From Begonia masoniana (taxonomy: Eukaryota > Streptophyta > Magnoliopsida > Cucurbitales > Begoniaceae), in contig CM039515.1 in assembly GCA_022432975.1 (NCBI GenBank), positions 15,781,488 to 15,845,487 on the forward strand: a DNA stretch of 64,000 nucleotides. The letters are read 5' to 3'. Below the pieces are notes generated by a model. It had not been told where the DNA came from and did not search any database. It saw nothing but the letters and a program-made list of their open reading frames with translations. The translations under genes were made by a program, and so were the position numbers. Of the stretch, positions 11,477-21,679 are shown one piece after another; within the stretch, counting starts at the first letter, position 1, and the number at the start of each line of letters is the position of its first letter.

Positions 11477-13784
11477 GTGTTGAGGATACTGCAGGTGAAT
11501 TCCCTGAGTTTACTGACGAATAGATGGGGTTGGAGGAGCACTTCTCTGTCTCAAACTGGTATACTGATGAGGCAGATTAACTGATGTCTGTTGGTGTAAA
11601 AGTTTAGTTGACAGTGTTTCAATTTAAGTATGTTGAGTTTTCATGACAGTAGTGATTTCTATGTTTTGAATACGATTTCGAGATTTTCCTGTTAATAGTA
11701 TTCTGTTGGAATTTAATGTTGACACTCACTGGATTTTTAGTAATGTAATGGTTTGAAATGTTTTGAATGGTTTCATTGAAGTGAGTAGATTCTTTTCTGA
11801 AGGTTGAGTTGTTGTTCTGTTGTCTATCGGAAGATGTCTTCAGTGGAAGCCATCGGATGATATAGAACGAAATATGTCGTTTAGTGATCGGTATATGTAG
11901 CTTGTTTTATCGGAAGATGTTGTTTTGTTCACTATCGGTAGATGAAGTCTATCGATAGATGTCGGGTTATAGTTATGTGTCTATCGGAAGATATAAGTAG
12001 AGAGTTTGTCGTTTAGTGATCGGCGTATGCAGTTTACTCAATCGGAAGGTGTAGGTCTAGGTCTATCGGATGATGTCTCAGTAAACTCATCGGCAGATGC
12101 GTGCTGACGTCATCGGTGGATGTAAGGGGACTTTTGTCGTTTAGTCACTGGTGGATGTAGAACAAAGTCGATCGGATGAAGGAAATCATCTCGCTGACGT
12201 CATCAGAAGATGTAGAGTGTATTTTGTTGCTTAGTCACCGGTAGATACAGTCTACCGAGAGATGTCCTTTGTTTTCATCTGGCTGACGTCATCCGCAGAA
12301 GCTTTCTATTTTCTGTTTCTGCTTCATCCGTTGACTTTATTAATCGGCAGATCCGTTTGACCTCTGTGATACCTCAAGTATTTCAATTTAAACTTTTATT
12401 TCCTATTGGCCAATTACTTCTTAATATTTCCAACGATTATGTTAACATTGTTTTTATGGCTTTGTCTAATTCTATTTTTGCTTAAATGATTTCCGCTGCA
12501 AGTTTTAAAAAAAAAATACGGTTGAGATTTTTAGTCATGTACGGGCATTGTGTGACGAACCGGGTTCAGATAACTCGGGGCGTTACAAATTGAATCATGG
12601 TTCACTAAACTTTCCCATCCACTGACATCAGTTAATTCGCCTCATCAGTTTACCAGGCCGAAAGATGAATGTACTCCTCCAACCTCCTCTATTCATCTGT
12701 GTACTCAGGAAAAACATCTGCAGTATCCTCAACACCTACATCACAAAACTCTTCTATTAGCCTAATGCTAAGTAAGTAAAGCAATAATGAAATGAAATGC
12801 TGAAACATAAATTCCTAAACATGCAATTTCTACTTTCTCATCTCACTTGCATTCACATTCATGCATAAATTGATCTGATCCCTCGGTTCCCTTGGGAGTG
12901 GGATCAATCCTCCCAATGTTATACATCCACTACTCGATTAAGGGGCGGATGAATTCCCTTAATAGCTGATTTGATCCCTCAGTTCCCTTGGGAGTGGGAT
13001 CAATCCTCCCAATGTTATAAATCTCTTCATAAGTTAAGGGGTGGATTAGTTTCCTTAATAGTTTGTCTGTCACATTTAGTTCATGTCTTACCATTCCTTA
13101 CATGGAAATTGATTTTTGAAATCTTTCAAAAAAAAACATGATGCATGACATACAAACTCATTCACACAATACATAATCCTACTGTTTTGTGATGTAGGCC
13201 CGAAAGCACATGCATACTTCACTTACATGGCTCTCCTAGAAATGCTCGGTGTTGCAAACTACTTTAGGAGCTTACTCAACCTAAAACCATGGACAGATTA
13301 TCGATTAGATTTTATTAAACCTCATTCTACACTATCTAGGAGCCTAAGGAAACTAGTTTAGGAGCTTAGTTCATTTTACATCTCCGATTACCACAAAACC
13401 TGAACTAGTTCGCTCACAGCATTCTCGAAACTCACATTCATCCACTCCCCAAATCATTGATAGTTACCAAGTGCAGCAAGGAATCAAAAGAGAACTCACC
13501 TAGTTTGGAGAAAATCGGACGGAAGAATCAGCCTAGAGAGCTCTGCTGCTTGAGCTGAATACCGAGAGAGGAGAGTAGGGAAAGGAGTGGCGGCTACAGT
13601 GCATTTAATCACAAAGCCTCTTTTCTTAATAGGTTATCCATTATAAGTTCTCAATTTACCACTATGCCCTTACTTAGTCACTCATTAACCTATTAATATT
13701 TTCCTCAATTTTTTCTCCACCACTTGTTTACTATTATGACGGAATAGAAATTGGGTTTAAAAGAACCGGGTGCTACCAGTTTTG

Positions 13785-14283
13785 ACTGCATTAAATGATT
13801 TCATTTCTTTGATTTTGAGAGAGACAGTTGTCTCACCAAGCCTTTAAGGCCACCAGTGAAACCAGTTATGATAAAGATAGCGATATCTTTATCACTATTT
13901 TGAGATGCTCGACAGAACACAGCATACATCATCATTTTGTGTAAAACTTCGTATATTTGATAGTCAGATAAACTAGCATATAGTTCCATTCATAAATAGT
14001 TTTGGCTGAATAGGCTGTTTGGCTTTTGAAAAAATTTTCTTCCCATAAAAGGTCAGGAGGTGTAGGTCTTGGATAATAAGTTCGTCTTAGTAAATCACCA
14101 CCTAGATTATCTTTGTACTTAACTCGATTAAGAGATAAGTTTTGAATAGGAAGTGAAGATTCTTCATATTTTGGAAATGCTATTTGCATGTCATGAATTT
14201 TTTCAAGATCAGAGTCTATACCCTGTTCACTAGAAGATTCGGAATATTGGTTTTGACTGATAACTTTAAGGTTAAGAGTTTTT
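13785..14283 (-). pseudogene. Pararetrovirus coat-protein N-terminal region, duplicate 1a
   Basis: Same protein-coding segment as 16165-16682, read on minus and spread over overlapping frames 13801-13989 and 13932-14189. It carries single-base insertions or deletions that the other copies lack (for example GTTTTG for GTTTG). It ends at a short-homology junction near 14283, where the segment starts over. Confidence 0.75.
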
Positions 14284-14576
14284 ATTCGCTTAACTATCTA
14301 TATTCCATTCATAAATAGTTTTGGCTGAATAGGCTGTTTGGCTTTTGAAAAAATTTTCTTCCCATAAAAGGTCAGGAGGTGTAGGTCTTGGATAATAAGT
14401 TCGTCTTAGTAAATCACCACCTAGATTATCTTTGTACTTAACTCGATTAAGAGATAAGTTTTGAATAGGAAGTGAAGATTCTTCATATTTTGGAAATGCT
14501 ATTTGCATGTCATGAATTTTTTCAAGATCAGAGTCTATACCCTGTTCACTAGAAGATTCGGAATATTGGTTTTGAC
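14284..14576 (-). pseudogene. Pararetrovirus coat-protein region, duplicate 1b (partial)
   Basis: Repeats 13985-14275 almost base for base (frame 14290-14508). It starts in the middle of the domain and ends at about 14577, where the sequence jumps into the LTR K terminus through a shared CTGA. Confidence 0.75.
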
Positions 14577-14798
14577 TGAATACCGAGAGAGGAGAGTAGG
14601 GAAAGAGTGGCGGCTACAGTGCATTTAATCACAAAGCCTCTTTTCTTAAATAGGTTATCCATTATAAGTTCTCAATTTACCACTATGCCCTTACTTAGTC
14701 ACTCATTAACCTAATTAATATTTTCCTCAATTTTCTCCACCACTTGTTTACTATTAAATGACGGAATAGAAATTGGTTTAAAAGAACCGGGTGCTACA
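14577..14798 (-). mobile_element. Duplicated terminal piece of LTR K (copy 2)
   Basis: Repeats the last 220 bp of LTR K (from ATACCGAGAGAGG to GGTGCTACA) and is followed by the target-duplication bases GTTTG at 14799-14803. Confidence 0.85.
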
Positions 14799-14803
14799 GT
14801 TTG

Positions 14804-15348
14804 ACTGCATTAATGATTTCATTTCTTTGATTTTGAGAGAGACAGTTGTCTCACCAGCCTTTAAGGCCACCAGTGAAACCAGTTATGATAAAGATAGCGA
14901 TATCTTTATCACTATTTTGAGATGCTCGACAAACACTAGCATACATCATCATTTTGTGTAAAACTTCGTATATTTGATATTCAGATAAACTATCTATATT
15001 CCATTCATAAATAGTTTTGGCTGAATAGGCTGTTTGGCTTTTGAAAAAATTTTCTTCCCATAAAAGGTCAGGAGGTGTAGGTCTTGGATAATAAGTTCGT
15101 CTTAGTAAATCACCACCTAGATTATCTTTGTACTTAACTCGATTAAGAGATAAGTTTTGAATAGGAAGTGAAGATTCTTCATATTTTGGAAATGCTATTT
15201 GCATGTCATGAATTTTTTCAAGATCAGAGTCTATACCCTGTTCACTAGAAGATTCGGAATATTGGTTTTGACTGATAACTTAAGGTTGTAAGGAGTTTTA
15301 TTGCTTAACTAATTCATCCATATAATGCATTATCTGGTTTGATTTTAA
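14804..15348 (-). pseudogene. Pararetrovirus coat-protein region, duplicate 2
   Basis: Open frame 14851-15204 matches the C-terminal 117 residues of the 16212-16682 frame. It breaks off near 15348, where AAATTGA is shared by the viral sequence and the middle of LTR K. Confidence 0.78.
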
Positions 15349-16159
15349 ATTGATCTGATCCCTCGGTTCCCTTGGGAGTGGGATCAATCCTCCCAATGTT
15401 ATAAATCTCTTCATAAGTTAAGGGGTGGATTAGTTTCCTTAATAGTTTGTCTGTCACATTTAGTTCATGTCTTACCATTCCTTACATGGAAATTGATTTT
15501 TGAAATCTTTCAAAAAAAAACATGATGCATGACATACAAACTCATTCACACAATACATAATCCTACTGTTTTGTGATGTAGGCCCGAAAGCACATGCATA
15601 CTTCACTTACATGGCTCTCCTAGAAATGCTCGGTGTTGCAAACTACTTTAGGAGCTTACTCAACCTAAAACCATGGACAGATTATCGATTAGATTTTATT
15701 AAACCTCATTCTACACTATCTAGGAGCCTAAGGAAACTAGTTTAGGAGCTTAGTTCATTTTACATCTCCGATTACCACAAAACCTGAACTAGTTCGCTCA
15801 CAGCATTCTCGAAACTCACATTCATCCACTCCCCAAATCATTGATAGTTACCAATGCAGCAAGGAATCAAAATAGAACTCACCTAGTTTGGAGAAAATCG
15901 GACGGAAGAATCGCCTAGAGAGCTCTGCTGCTTGAGCTGAATACCGAGAGAGGAGAGTAGGGAAAGAGTGGCGGCTACAGTGCATTTAATCACAAAGCCT
16001 CTTTTCTTAAATAGGTTATCCATTATAAGTTCTCAATTTACCACTATGCCCTTACTTAGTCACTCATTAACCTAATTAATATTTTCCTCAATTTTCTCCA
16101 CCACTTGTTTACTATTAAATGACGGAATAGAAATTGGTTTAAAAGAACCGGGTGCTACA
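15349..16159 (-). mobile_element. Duplicated half of LTR K (copy 3)
   Basis: Repeats 12868-13778 but keeps only one of the two internal 96-bp-type repeats. It ends GGTGCTACA at 16159, followed by GTTTG at 16160-16164. It lacks the small indels of copy 1, so it is the better guide to the ancestral junction. Confidence 0.85.
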
Positions 16160-16164
16160 GTTTG

Positions 16165-17524
16165 ACTGCATTAATGATTTCATTTCTTTGATTTTGAGAG
16201 AGACAGTTGTCTCACCAGCCTTTAAGGCCACCAGTGAAACCAGTTATGATAAAGATAGCGATATCTTTATCACTATTTTGAGATGCTCGACAAACACTAG
16301 CATACATCATCATTTTGTGTAAAACTTCGTATATTTGATATTCAGATAAACTATCTATATTCCATTCATAAATAGTTTTGGCTGAATAGGCTGTTTGGCT
16401 TTTGAAAAAATTTTCTTCCCATAAAAGGTCAGGAGGTGTAGGTCTTGGATAATAAGTTCGTCTTAGTAAATCACCACCTAGATTATCTTTGTACTTAACT
16501 CGATTAAGAGATAAGTTTTGAATAGGAAGTGAAGATTCTTCATATTTTGGAAATGCTATTTGCATGTCATGAATTTTTTCAAGATCAGAGTCTATACCCT
16601 GTTCACTAGAAGATTCGGAATATTGGTTTTGACTGATAACTTTAAGGTTAAGAGTTTTTATTCGCTTAACTAATTCATCCATAAATTCATTATCTTTGTT
16701 TGGATTTTTAAAATTGAAATTAGATAAAAAGATTGGAGGTTTTAAATCCGGTTGACTTATGATGATGTCTTTTGTTCCTGAGGAAGATGCTTCTTCTTTA
16801 GCTTTCTTAACTTCTTGTTTATCTTCAGATAATTTCTCAATTTGTTTTTCAATACGTTGAAGGTGATTGCCAACAGTTTTTAAATGAATATTAGTATAAT
16901 TTATTTGTTTATTAATTATTGTTTCTTTCTCATTTTCATTTTAAGAGGTGTCTACAAGAGGAATTGCTTCAATTGTAGAAGTCTGATTTTGATTACTTAC
17001 TTTAATTGGCTCAATAGGAGGATGAATTGATTTAGATGATCCGGATTTTGCATTCCAAGTAATTTGAAATTATTCATAATCTTCTAAAATTGACAGATAA
17101 GAATTATGATTTTGAATATACTCGTCCCAATACCATTGATAGAAGAGTTTTATTTTTTGTTCTTTTTGAAGAGTAGAATAATACTTTTCTTTAAGAAGTT
17201 GAAATTTATAAGGAGTGTATTTTGTAGCTAGTCATTGACGAAAAGGCTGATTTGAAGGATTTTTGTATTCAGCACTAAGGACTTCTCTAGCAAAAGATCC
17301 TGGAGAAAAATCCATTAGAGATTAAAATTTATTTCAGATGCTGTAGGTGAATCAACATTTTGTTTATATAACCCATGAGGAATTTGTTCTTTAGTAATTT
17401 GAATTTCTTCAATATTTAGAGATTGAGTTTATGATTCTGGAAGGAAATCATAACCATGAGTTTGAATGTTTAAGGTGATGGCCTCAAACAGATTTGGATC
17501 TGTTAAAGATAGATTAAGATTTGG
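16165..17524 (-). pseudogene. Pararetrovirus: coat-protein N-terminal domain, spacer and movement-protein remnant
   Basis: Reading minus from 17524: a fragment of the movement protein, a deletion, a spacer rich in Glu/Lys/Gln that may be coiled coil (about 17300-16700), then a 156-codon frame (16212-16682) with a PRPTPPDLLWEENFF motif and an ITGFTGGLKGWW-type end. That domain recurs in plus orientation at 17527-17954 and resembles the conserved domain preceding the coat protein in plant endogenous pararetroviruses. Frames are interrupted by stops (for example near 16950 and 17080). The order movement protein, spacer, coat protein agrees with a single caulimovirid-type polyprotein. Not functional. 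Confidence 0.72.
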
Positions 17525-17526
17525 AT

Positions 17527-17954
17527 CTAGTGAACAGAGTATAGACTCTGATCTTGAAAAAATTCATGACATGCAAATAGCATTTCCAAAATATGAAGAA
17601 TCTTCACTCCCTGTTCAAAACTTATCTTTTAATCGAGTTAAGTACAAAGATAATCTAGGTGGTGATTTACTAAGACGAACTTATTATCCAAGACCTACAC
17701 CTCCTGACCTTTTATGGGAAGAAAACTTTTTCAAAAGCCAAACAACCTATTCAGCCAAAACTATTTATGAATGGAATATAGATAGTTTATCTGAATATCA
17801 AATTTACGAAGTTTTACACAAAATGATGATATATGCTAGTGTTTGTCGAGCAACTCAAAATAGTGATAAAGATATCGCTATCTTTATCATAAGTGGTTTC
17901 ACTGGTGGCCTTAAAGGCTGGTGGGACAACTGTCTCTCTCAAAATCAAAGAAAT
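17527..17954 (+). pseudogene. Pararetrovirus coat-protein N-terminal domain, plus-strand copy
   Basis: The frame 17466-17978 contains this domain, but its first 20 codons are antisense to the movement protein of the neighbouring minus copy and its last few are leader sequence, so the apparent gene is a fusion artefact. Homology starts at the TCTAGTGAACAG block and stops after AATCAAAGAAAT (17954), where the sequence jumps to the viral leader. With the minus copy it forms an inverted pair meeting at about 17520. Confidence 0.78.
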
Positions 17955-18631
17955 TATTCTCACTCTTGTAAGTTTTAAATCCTTCTTTAATAAAAGTATC
18001 TTTTTTAGTATATTTTTTAGTCTTTGATCCTTCCCCCTATTTGGTATCAGAGCCTGGATGGCAGGCTAAACAATTGTTAATTCATGGAGTGAATAAGACA
18101 TAAAAGTTTCAAGAATAATCTTTGTAATATAATTTGAGAGTAGTAATAGCCAATACGATAATTAATTTCTATCAATACGATGAGTTGGTTTTACCAATAA
18201 GATGAGTTGATTTTACCAATAAGTTTCTTTGATGATTGAGGTGTAGATCTGTGTACAATATTAACACTAAGATTTGTTAATATTTTAGAATAAATCTTCT
18301 TGATTCACGTCGGGGTTCTTGCCTTTGTTGCCGTGAAAGGCTGTTCGGCGTTTAAACCCAATTACGTGAATTTGAAGAATTGTTCTAAAGTATTAGGAAA
18401 TTAATCTCTTTGAGATAGATTGTGTTGATATGGGTAATTCACAGGCTTGCATAGATATCGTTCGAGGAACAATAAGGTGTTATCATCTAATCAATACGGT
18501 ATGATCAAAGAAATCAATATGATGCAAATCTGTTATCAATAAGGTCTATTATCTTATTTCAAATTATATTTTAAAGATTGATCTTAAAAAGGTTATGTTC
18601 TTATTCATGAATGAATTAACTTTTGGCAAAA
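17955..18631 (+). promoter_or_regulatory. Pararetrovirus intergenic region and leader
   Basis: AT-rich sequence with AATAAAA (about 17988), the primer site at 18042, then about 580 bp before the movement-protein ATG. ATTCACGT (about 18303) and ACGTGAAT (about 18363) can pair around a 50-nt loop, and short direct repeats (ACCAATAAGATGAGTTG type) lie near 18170-18220. Caulimovirid leaders are long and structured and start at the tRNA site, which matches this arrangement. Confidence 0.65.
18042..18054 (+). promoter_or_regulatory. Pararetrovirus primer binding site (Met-tRNA)
   Basis: TGGTATCAGAGCC is complementary to the 3' end of initiator Met-tRNA. Unlike the other primer sites here, it has no LTR end beside it and precedes a movement-protein frame, as in pararetroviruses. 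Confidence 0.75.
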
Positions 18632-19424
18632 ATGAATTTTTCTGATATTTCTAATATATCAACGAATTCTACCAAGAATGAACAAATTATTGAAATTTCT
18701 CAAAAATCTCAACTAAATAAATGGACTATTCCTGAAATCGAAACAAAAGAAATTTACAAATTAGGAACTTTTGAAGTCCTTTTAAAAAATGCAATTAAAA
18801 CATCTGAACAAACACTTTGCTTAGATTCTATCGACAAAACTATTAAACTTCTCAGTTTAAAAGATAATCAAAAATATTTTCACAAATATAAATATATCCA
18901 TATTGGATTAATTCAAATTACTTTTAAACCTTTAACTTTACCAGGTTTAAATGCTAGTATTCTAGCCAATCTTAGAGATGCTAGAAATCAAAACTGAAAA
19001 ATTTCTCTTATGGGAGTTATTCAAACGAGTCTTTCTCATGGTCCAATTTACTTTAATGTTTTTCCCAATTTTAATCTATCTTTAACAGATCCAAATCTAT
19101 TTGAGGCTATCACCTTAAACATTCAAACTCATGGTTATGATTTCCTTCCAGAATCAGAAACCATTGCTGTTATTTATCGCATCAATTACAAATTAATGAA
19201 TACATTATGTCCAAATGCTATTATAAGAGAAATTCCTGGCAAAACAATGGTAATAGAAAGTAATCTGTTATCAACTAATGTTGCTATTCCTCGTCTTATA
19301 GATTGGCAAGAAGTTACTTTTCCTTCCACATGGACAATTCCATAAGCGATACTGCCTAAACCCAATATCAATAGCCAAATTGATCAAATTATCCAAACAG
19401 AAGATGGAAATATTGAGATCAAAT
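18632..19424 (+). pseudogene. Pararetrovirus movement-protein region (30K type), interrupted
   Basis: From ATG 18632 one frame runs to 19345, broken by an in-frame TGA at 18995-18997 where a Trp codon is expected; the pieces 18632-18997 and 19010-19345 are in the same frame. The PGLNASILANLRD and LMGVIQTSLSHGPIYFNVFP stretches and the predicted beta-rich centre fit 30K-superfamily movement proteins, which carry virus between plant cells. The frame then meets TAA at 19343-19345 (apparently a former Gln codon), continues as a degraded polyprotein, and is cut at 19424 by element A, resuming at 49201. The first ATG is chosen because it follows the leader and no earlier one is in frame. Inactive. 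Confidence 0.78.
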
Positions 19425-19519
19425 TGTAACACCCGGTTCTATCGAACCAGTTCTCAATTCTTTTTAAATTAATGGCATACTTTAAATGACAATAATAAAA
19501 GTAGGGTTAATGGATAGGC

Positions 19520-21679
19520 TGTAACACCCGGTTTCTATTAACCGATTTACCTTTTTCCATTTTTATAGAGGATGTTTATAATTGAAATTGAGTGATTTAG
19601 TGATTAGGTTAATAAGTGAATGAGTGAGGACAAAATGGTAAATTGTAATTTTATTGTGGATAAAGTATTTAAGGGAGGGTTTAATGAGGTTTAGCCGCCG
19701 CTATTCCCTCGTTTTTCCTTTCTCGGTATTCAGCTCGAGCTCAACAGAGTTCCAGATGATTTTTCCCCTCCGATCTCCATTTCCTCAAAGTAGGTAAGTT
19801 TTCCTTTCGTTTTCTCGAGATTTAGTGGCTAGATAGCAGAGAGAGTGCAATGAGTGTATTTTTGAGAATGCTGTGAGTGAGTTGAGTTCGGGTTAGTGAT
19901 GAATCATGAATGTGCGATGATCTGAACTTTTAAACTAGCTCCTTAGATTTGTGAATGGTGTAGGATGAGGTTTAGTGAAGATCTAAATGGTATTTTGTTT
20001 ATGACATTAGGTGAACAGAGCTTCCAAAGTAGTTAAAACCGAGCGATTTCCAGGAGACCAGGTAAGTGAAGTTTCCTTGCGCCTTCAGACCTACATCACA
20101 AAACATTAGGAACATGTTTATTTGAATGTGTCTGTATGCTATGCATCATGTTTTAAAAGTATACGAAAATGAATTTGAATGTATGTTGGCATGGTAAGGA
20201 ATGAACATAATGAAACAGCTATGCAAAACAGATTTAATGTTAAGGGAAATAATCCACCCCTAAATGAGACAGTGGATATTTATACTTTGGGAGAGTTGAT
20301 CCAACTCCCAATTTCACAGGGGGATCAGAAACAACTATGTGAATCAGATTACTGTTAAGGGAAGTAATCCGCCCCTTAATGAGTCAGTGAATATTTATAC
20401 TTTGGGAGAGTTGATCCAACTCTCAATTTCACAGGGGGATCTAAACAGAAACGATGAATGACAACTGAGATGAGAAAGTAGAAATTGCATGTTTAAGATT
20501 CAGACATCAGCATTTCATTGCATTACTACTTTACTTACTTAGCATTAGGCTAATAGATGAGTTTTGTGATGTAGGTGAAGAAGTTATAGCAGGTGTATTT
20601 ACTGAGTTTGCCGAGGACTAGTCTGGTTGGAGGACTGCATCTATGTAACATTCTGGCAGTTGATGGGGCGGTTTAACTGGTGTGAAGGTTTAGTTGACAA
20701 TGTTTCAATTTAAGTATGCTGAGTTTTCATGACAGTAGTGGTTTTTAATATTTTGAATACGTTTTGAGATTTCCTGATAAAAATATTCTGTTGAGTTTTT
20801 AAATGTTGGTTTTACTGGATTTGGGTAATGCAATGATTCGAATTATTTCTGAATGGTTTCAGTGGAGTAGTAAATTCTTTTCTGTACTTAGAGTCGTGTT
20901 TGCATAGCAAGAAATAGTTGAAATGTCGTTCTGTCCTCTATCGGTAGATGATGTCAATCGGTAGATGTTGAGTTATAGTTATGTTGTCCATCGGAAGATG
21001 TCTTCAGTAAAGCCATCGGATGATGTCTCAGTAAAGTCATCGGTACATGAAATTTATTCAATCGGATGATGTAGGATAAATTCTATCGGAAGATGTAGAT
21101 TTTACACTATCGATATGAGTGGGTATTATGCTTTGTCGTTTAGTGATCGGTGTATGCAGTTTATTCTATCGGAAGAAGGAAATGAGAGATTTTTGTCGTT
21201 TTGCCGTCGGTAGATGCGAGTCGTAAAACTTGTCATTTTGCGATCGGTTGATGTTGGATAATTGATTTATCCGGCTGACGTCATCGGTAGATGCAGTCCA
21301 CCGAGAGATGTCTTTTGTTTCCAACTCTTCTGGTTGACGTCATCGGTAGAAGCCTTCTATTTTCTGTTTCTGCTTCTTCCGATTGACTTATTTCATCGGC
21401 AGATTCGTTTGACTTCTGCAACTTCTCAAGTATTCCACGGTTTAAACCTTTATTTCCAAATTGATGATTGTTTCTTAGCATTTCAAACAATGTTTCGCAG
21501 TTTTGTTTAAACCCTATTGTCGCTTAAATGATTTCCGCTGCAAATTTTTAATTGTATTGAGATTTTAGCAAATGTCAAATCTTGAATGTTGAGAGAAGTT
21601 TTAAAATATGGTTGAAATTTCGTAGTCGTGTATGGGCTTTTGTGTGACCAACCGGGTTCAGATAACTCGGGGCGTTACA
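19520..21679 (+). mobile_element. Solo LTR (2,160 bp) inside the 5' LTR of A
   Basis: TGTAACACCCGG at 19520 to GGGGCGTTACA at 21679, with perfect target duplication TAGGC (19515-19519 and 21680-21684). The 3' LTR of A shows the empty site. It carries the full leader pattern: donor 19794, acceptor 20010, 51-nt exon 20011-20061, donor 20062, acceptor 20574; paired blocks at 20090-20104 and 20561-20575. Confidence 0.95.
20062..20574 (+). other. Putative LTR intron 2 with paired ends
   Basis: CCAG|GTAAGTG to GATGTAG|GTG. CCTACATCACAAAAC and GTTTTGTGATGTAGG are exact reverse complements. Two copies of a hairpin-forming repeat (TTGGGAGAGTTGATCC...CTCCCAA type) lie between them. Intron 1 (19794-20010) and the 51-nt exon are upstream. 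Confidence 0.5.

Larger units (their letters stand above)
10465..12587 (+). mobile_element. Solo LTR L (2,123 bp)
   Basis: Starts TGTAGCACCCGG and ends CTCGGGGCGTTACA, with a perfect 5-bp target duplication AATTG (10460-10464 and 12588-12592). A TATA-like TATTTAA is at 10609-10615, followed by the conserved GTAGCCGCCACTATTCC block. Splice-like sites follow: donor CCTAG|GTAAGT at 10729 and donor CCAG|GTAAGT at 10991. The 3' third is dense in TCGGNAGATG and TGACGTCATCGG motifs. Confidence 0.93.
9455..13778 (-). mobile_element. Solo LTR K, interrupted by solo LTR L
   Basis: Begins TGTAACGCCCTGAG at 9455 and ends CCGGGTGCTAC(C)A at 13778, with no internal coding region, so it is a solo LTR read on minus. 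The preceding bases GTTTG (9450-9454) match GTTTG after the LTR end at 16160 and 14799, and GTTTTG at 13779, giving the target duplication. It carries the family's paired blocks CCTACATCACAAAAC (12735-12749) and GTTTTGTGATGTAGG (13184-13198), with two copies of the 96-bp-type repeat between them. LTR L lies at 10465-12587. Confidence 0.85.

Noticed and set aside
17466..17978. A 170-codon intact gene
   Set aside because: Its ends belong to antisense movement protein and to leader sequence; it is a fusion across two rearrangement seams.
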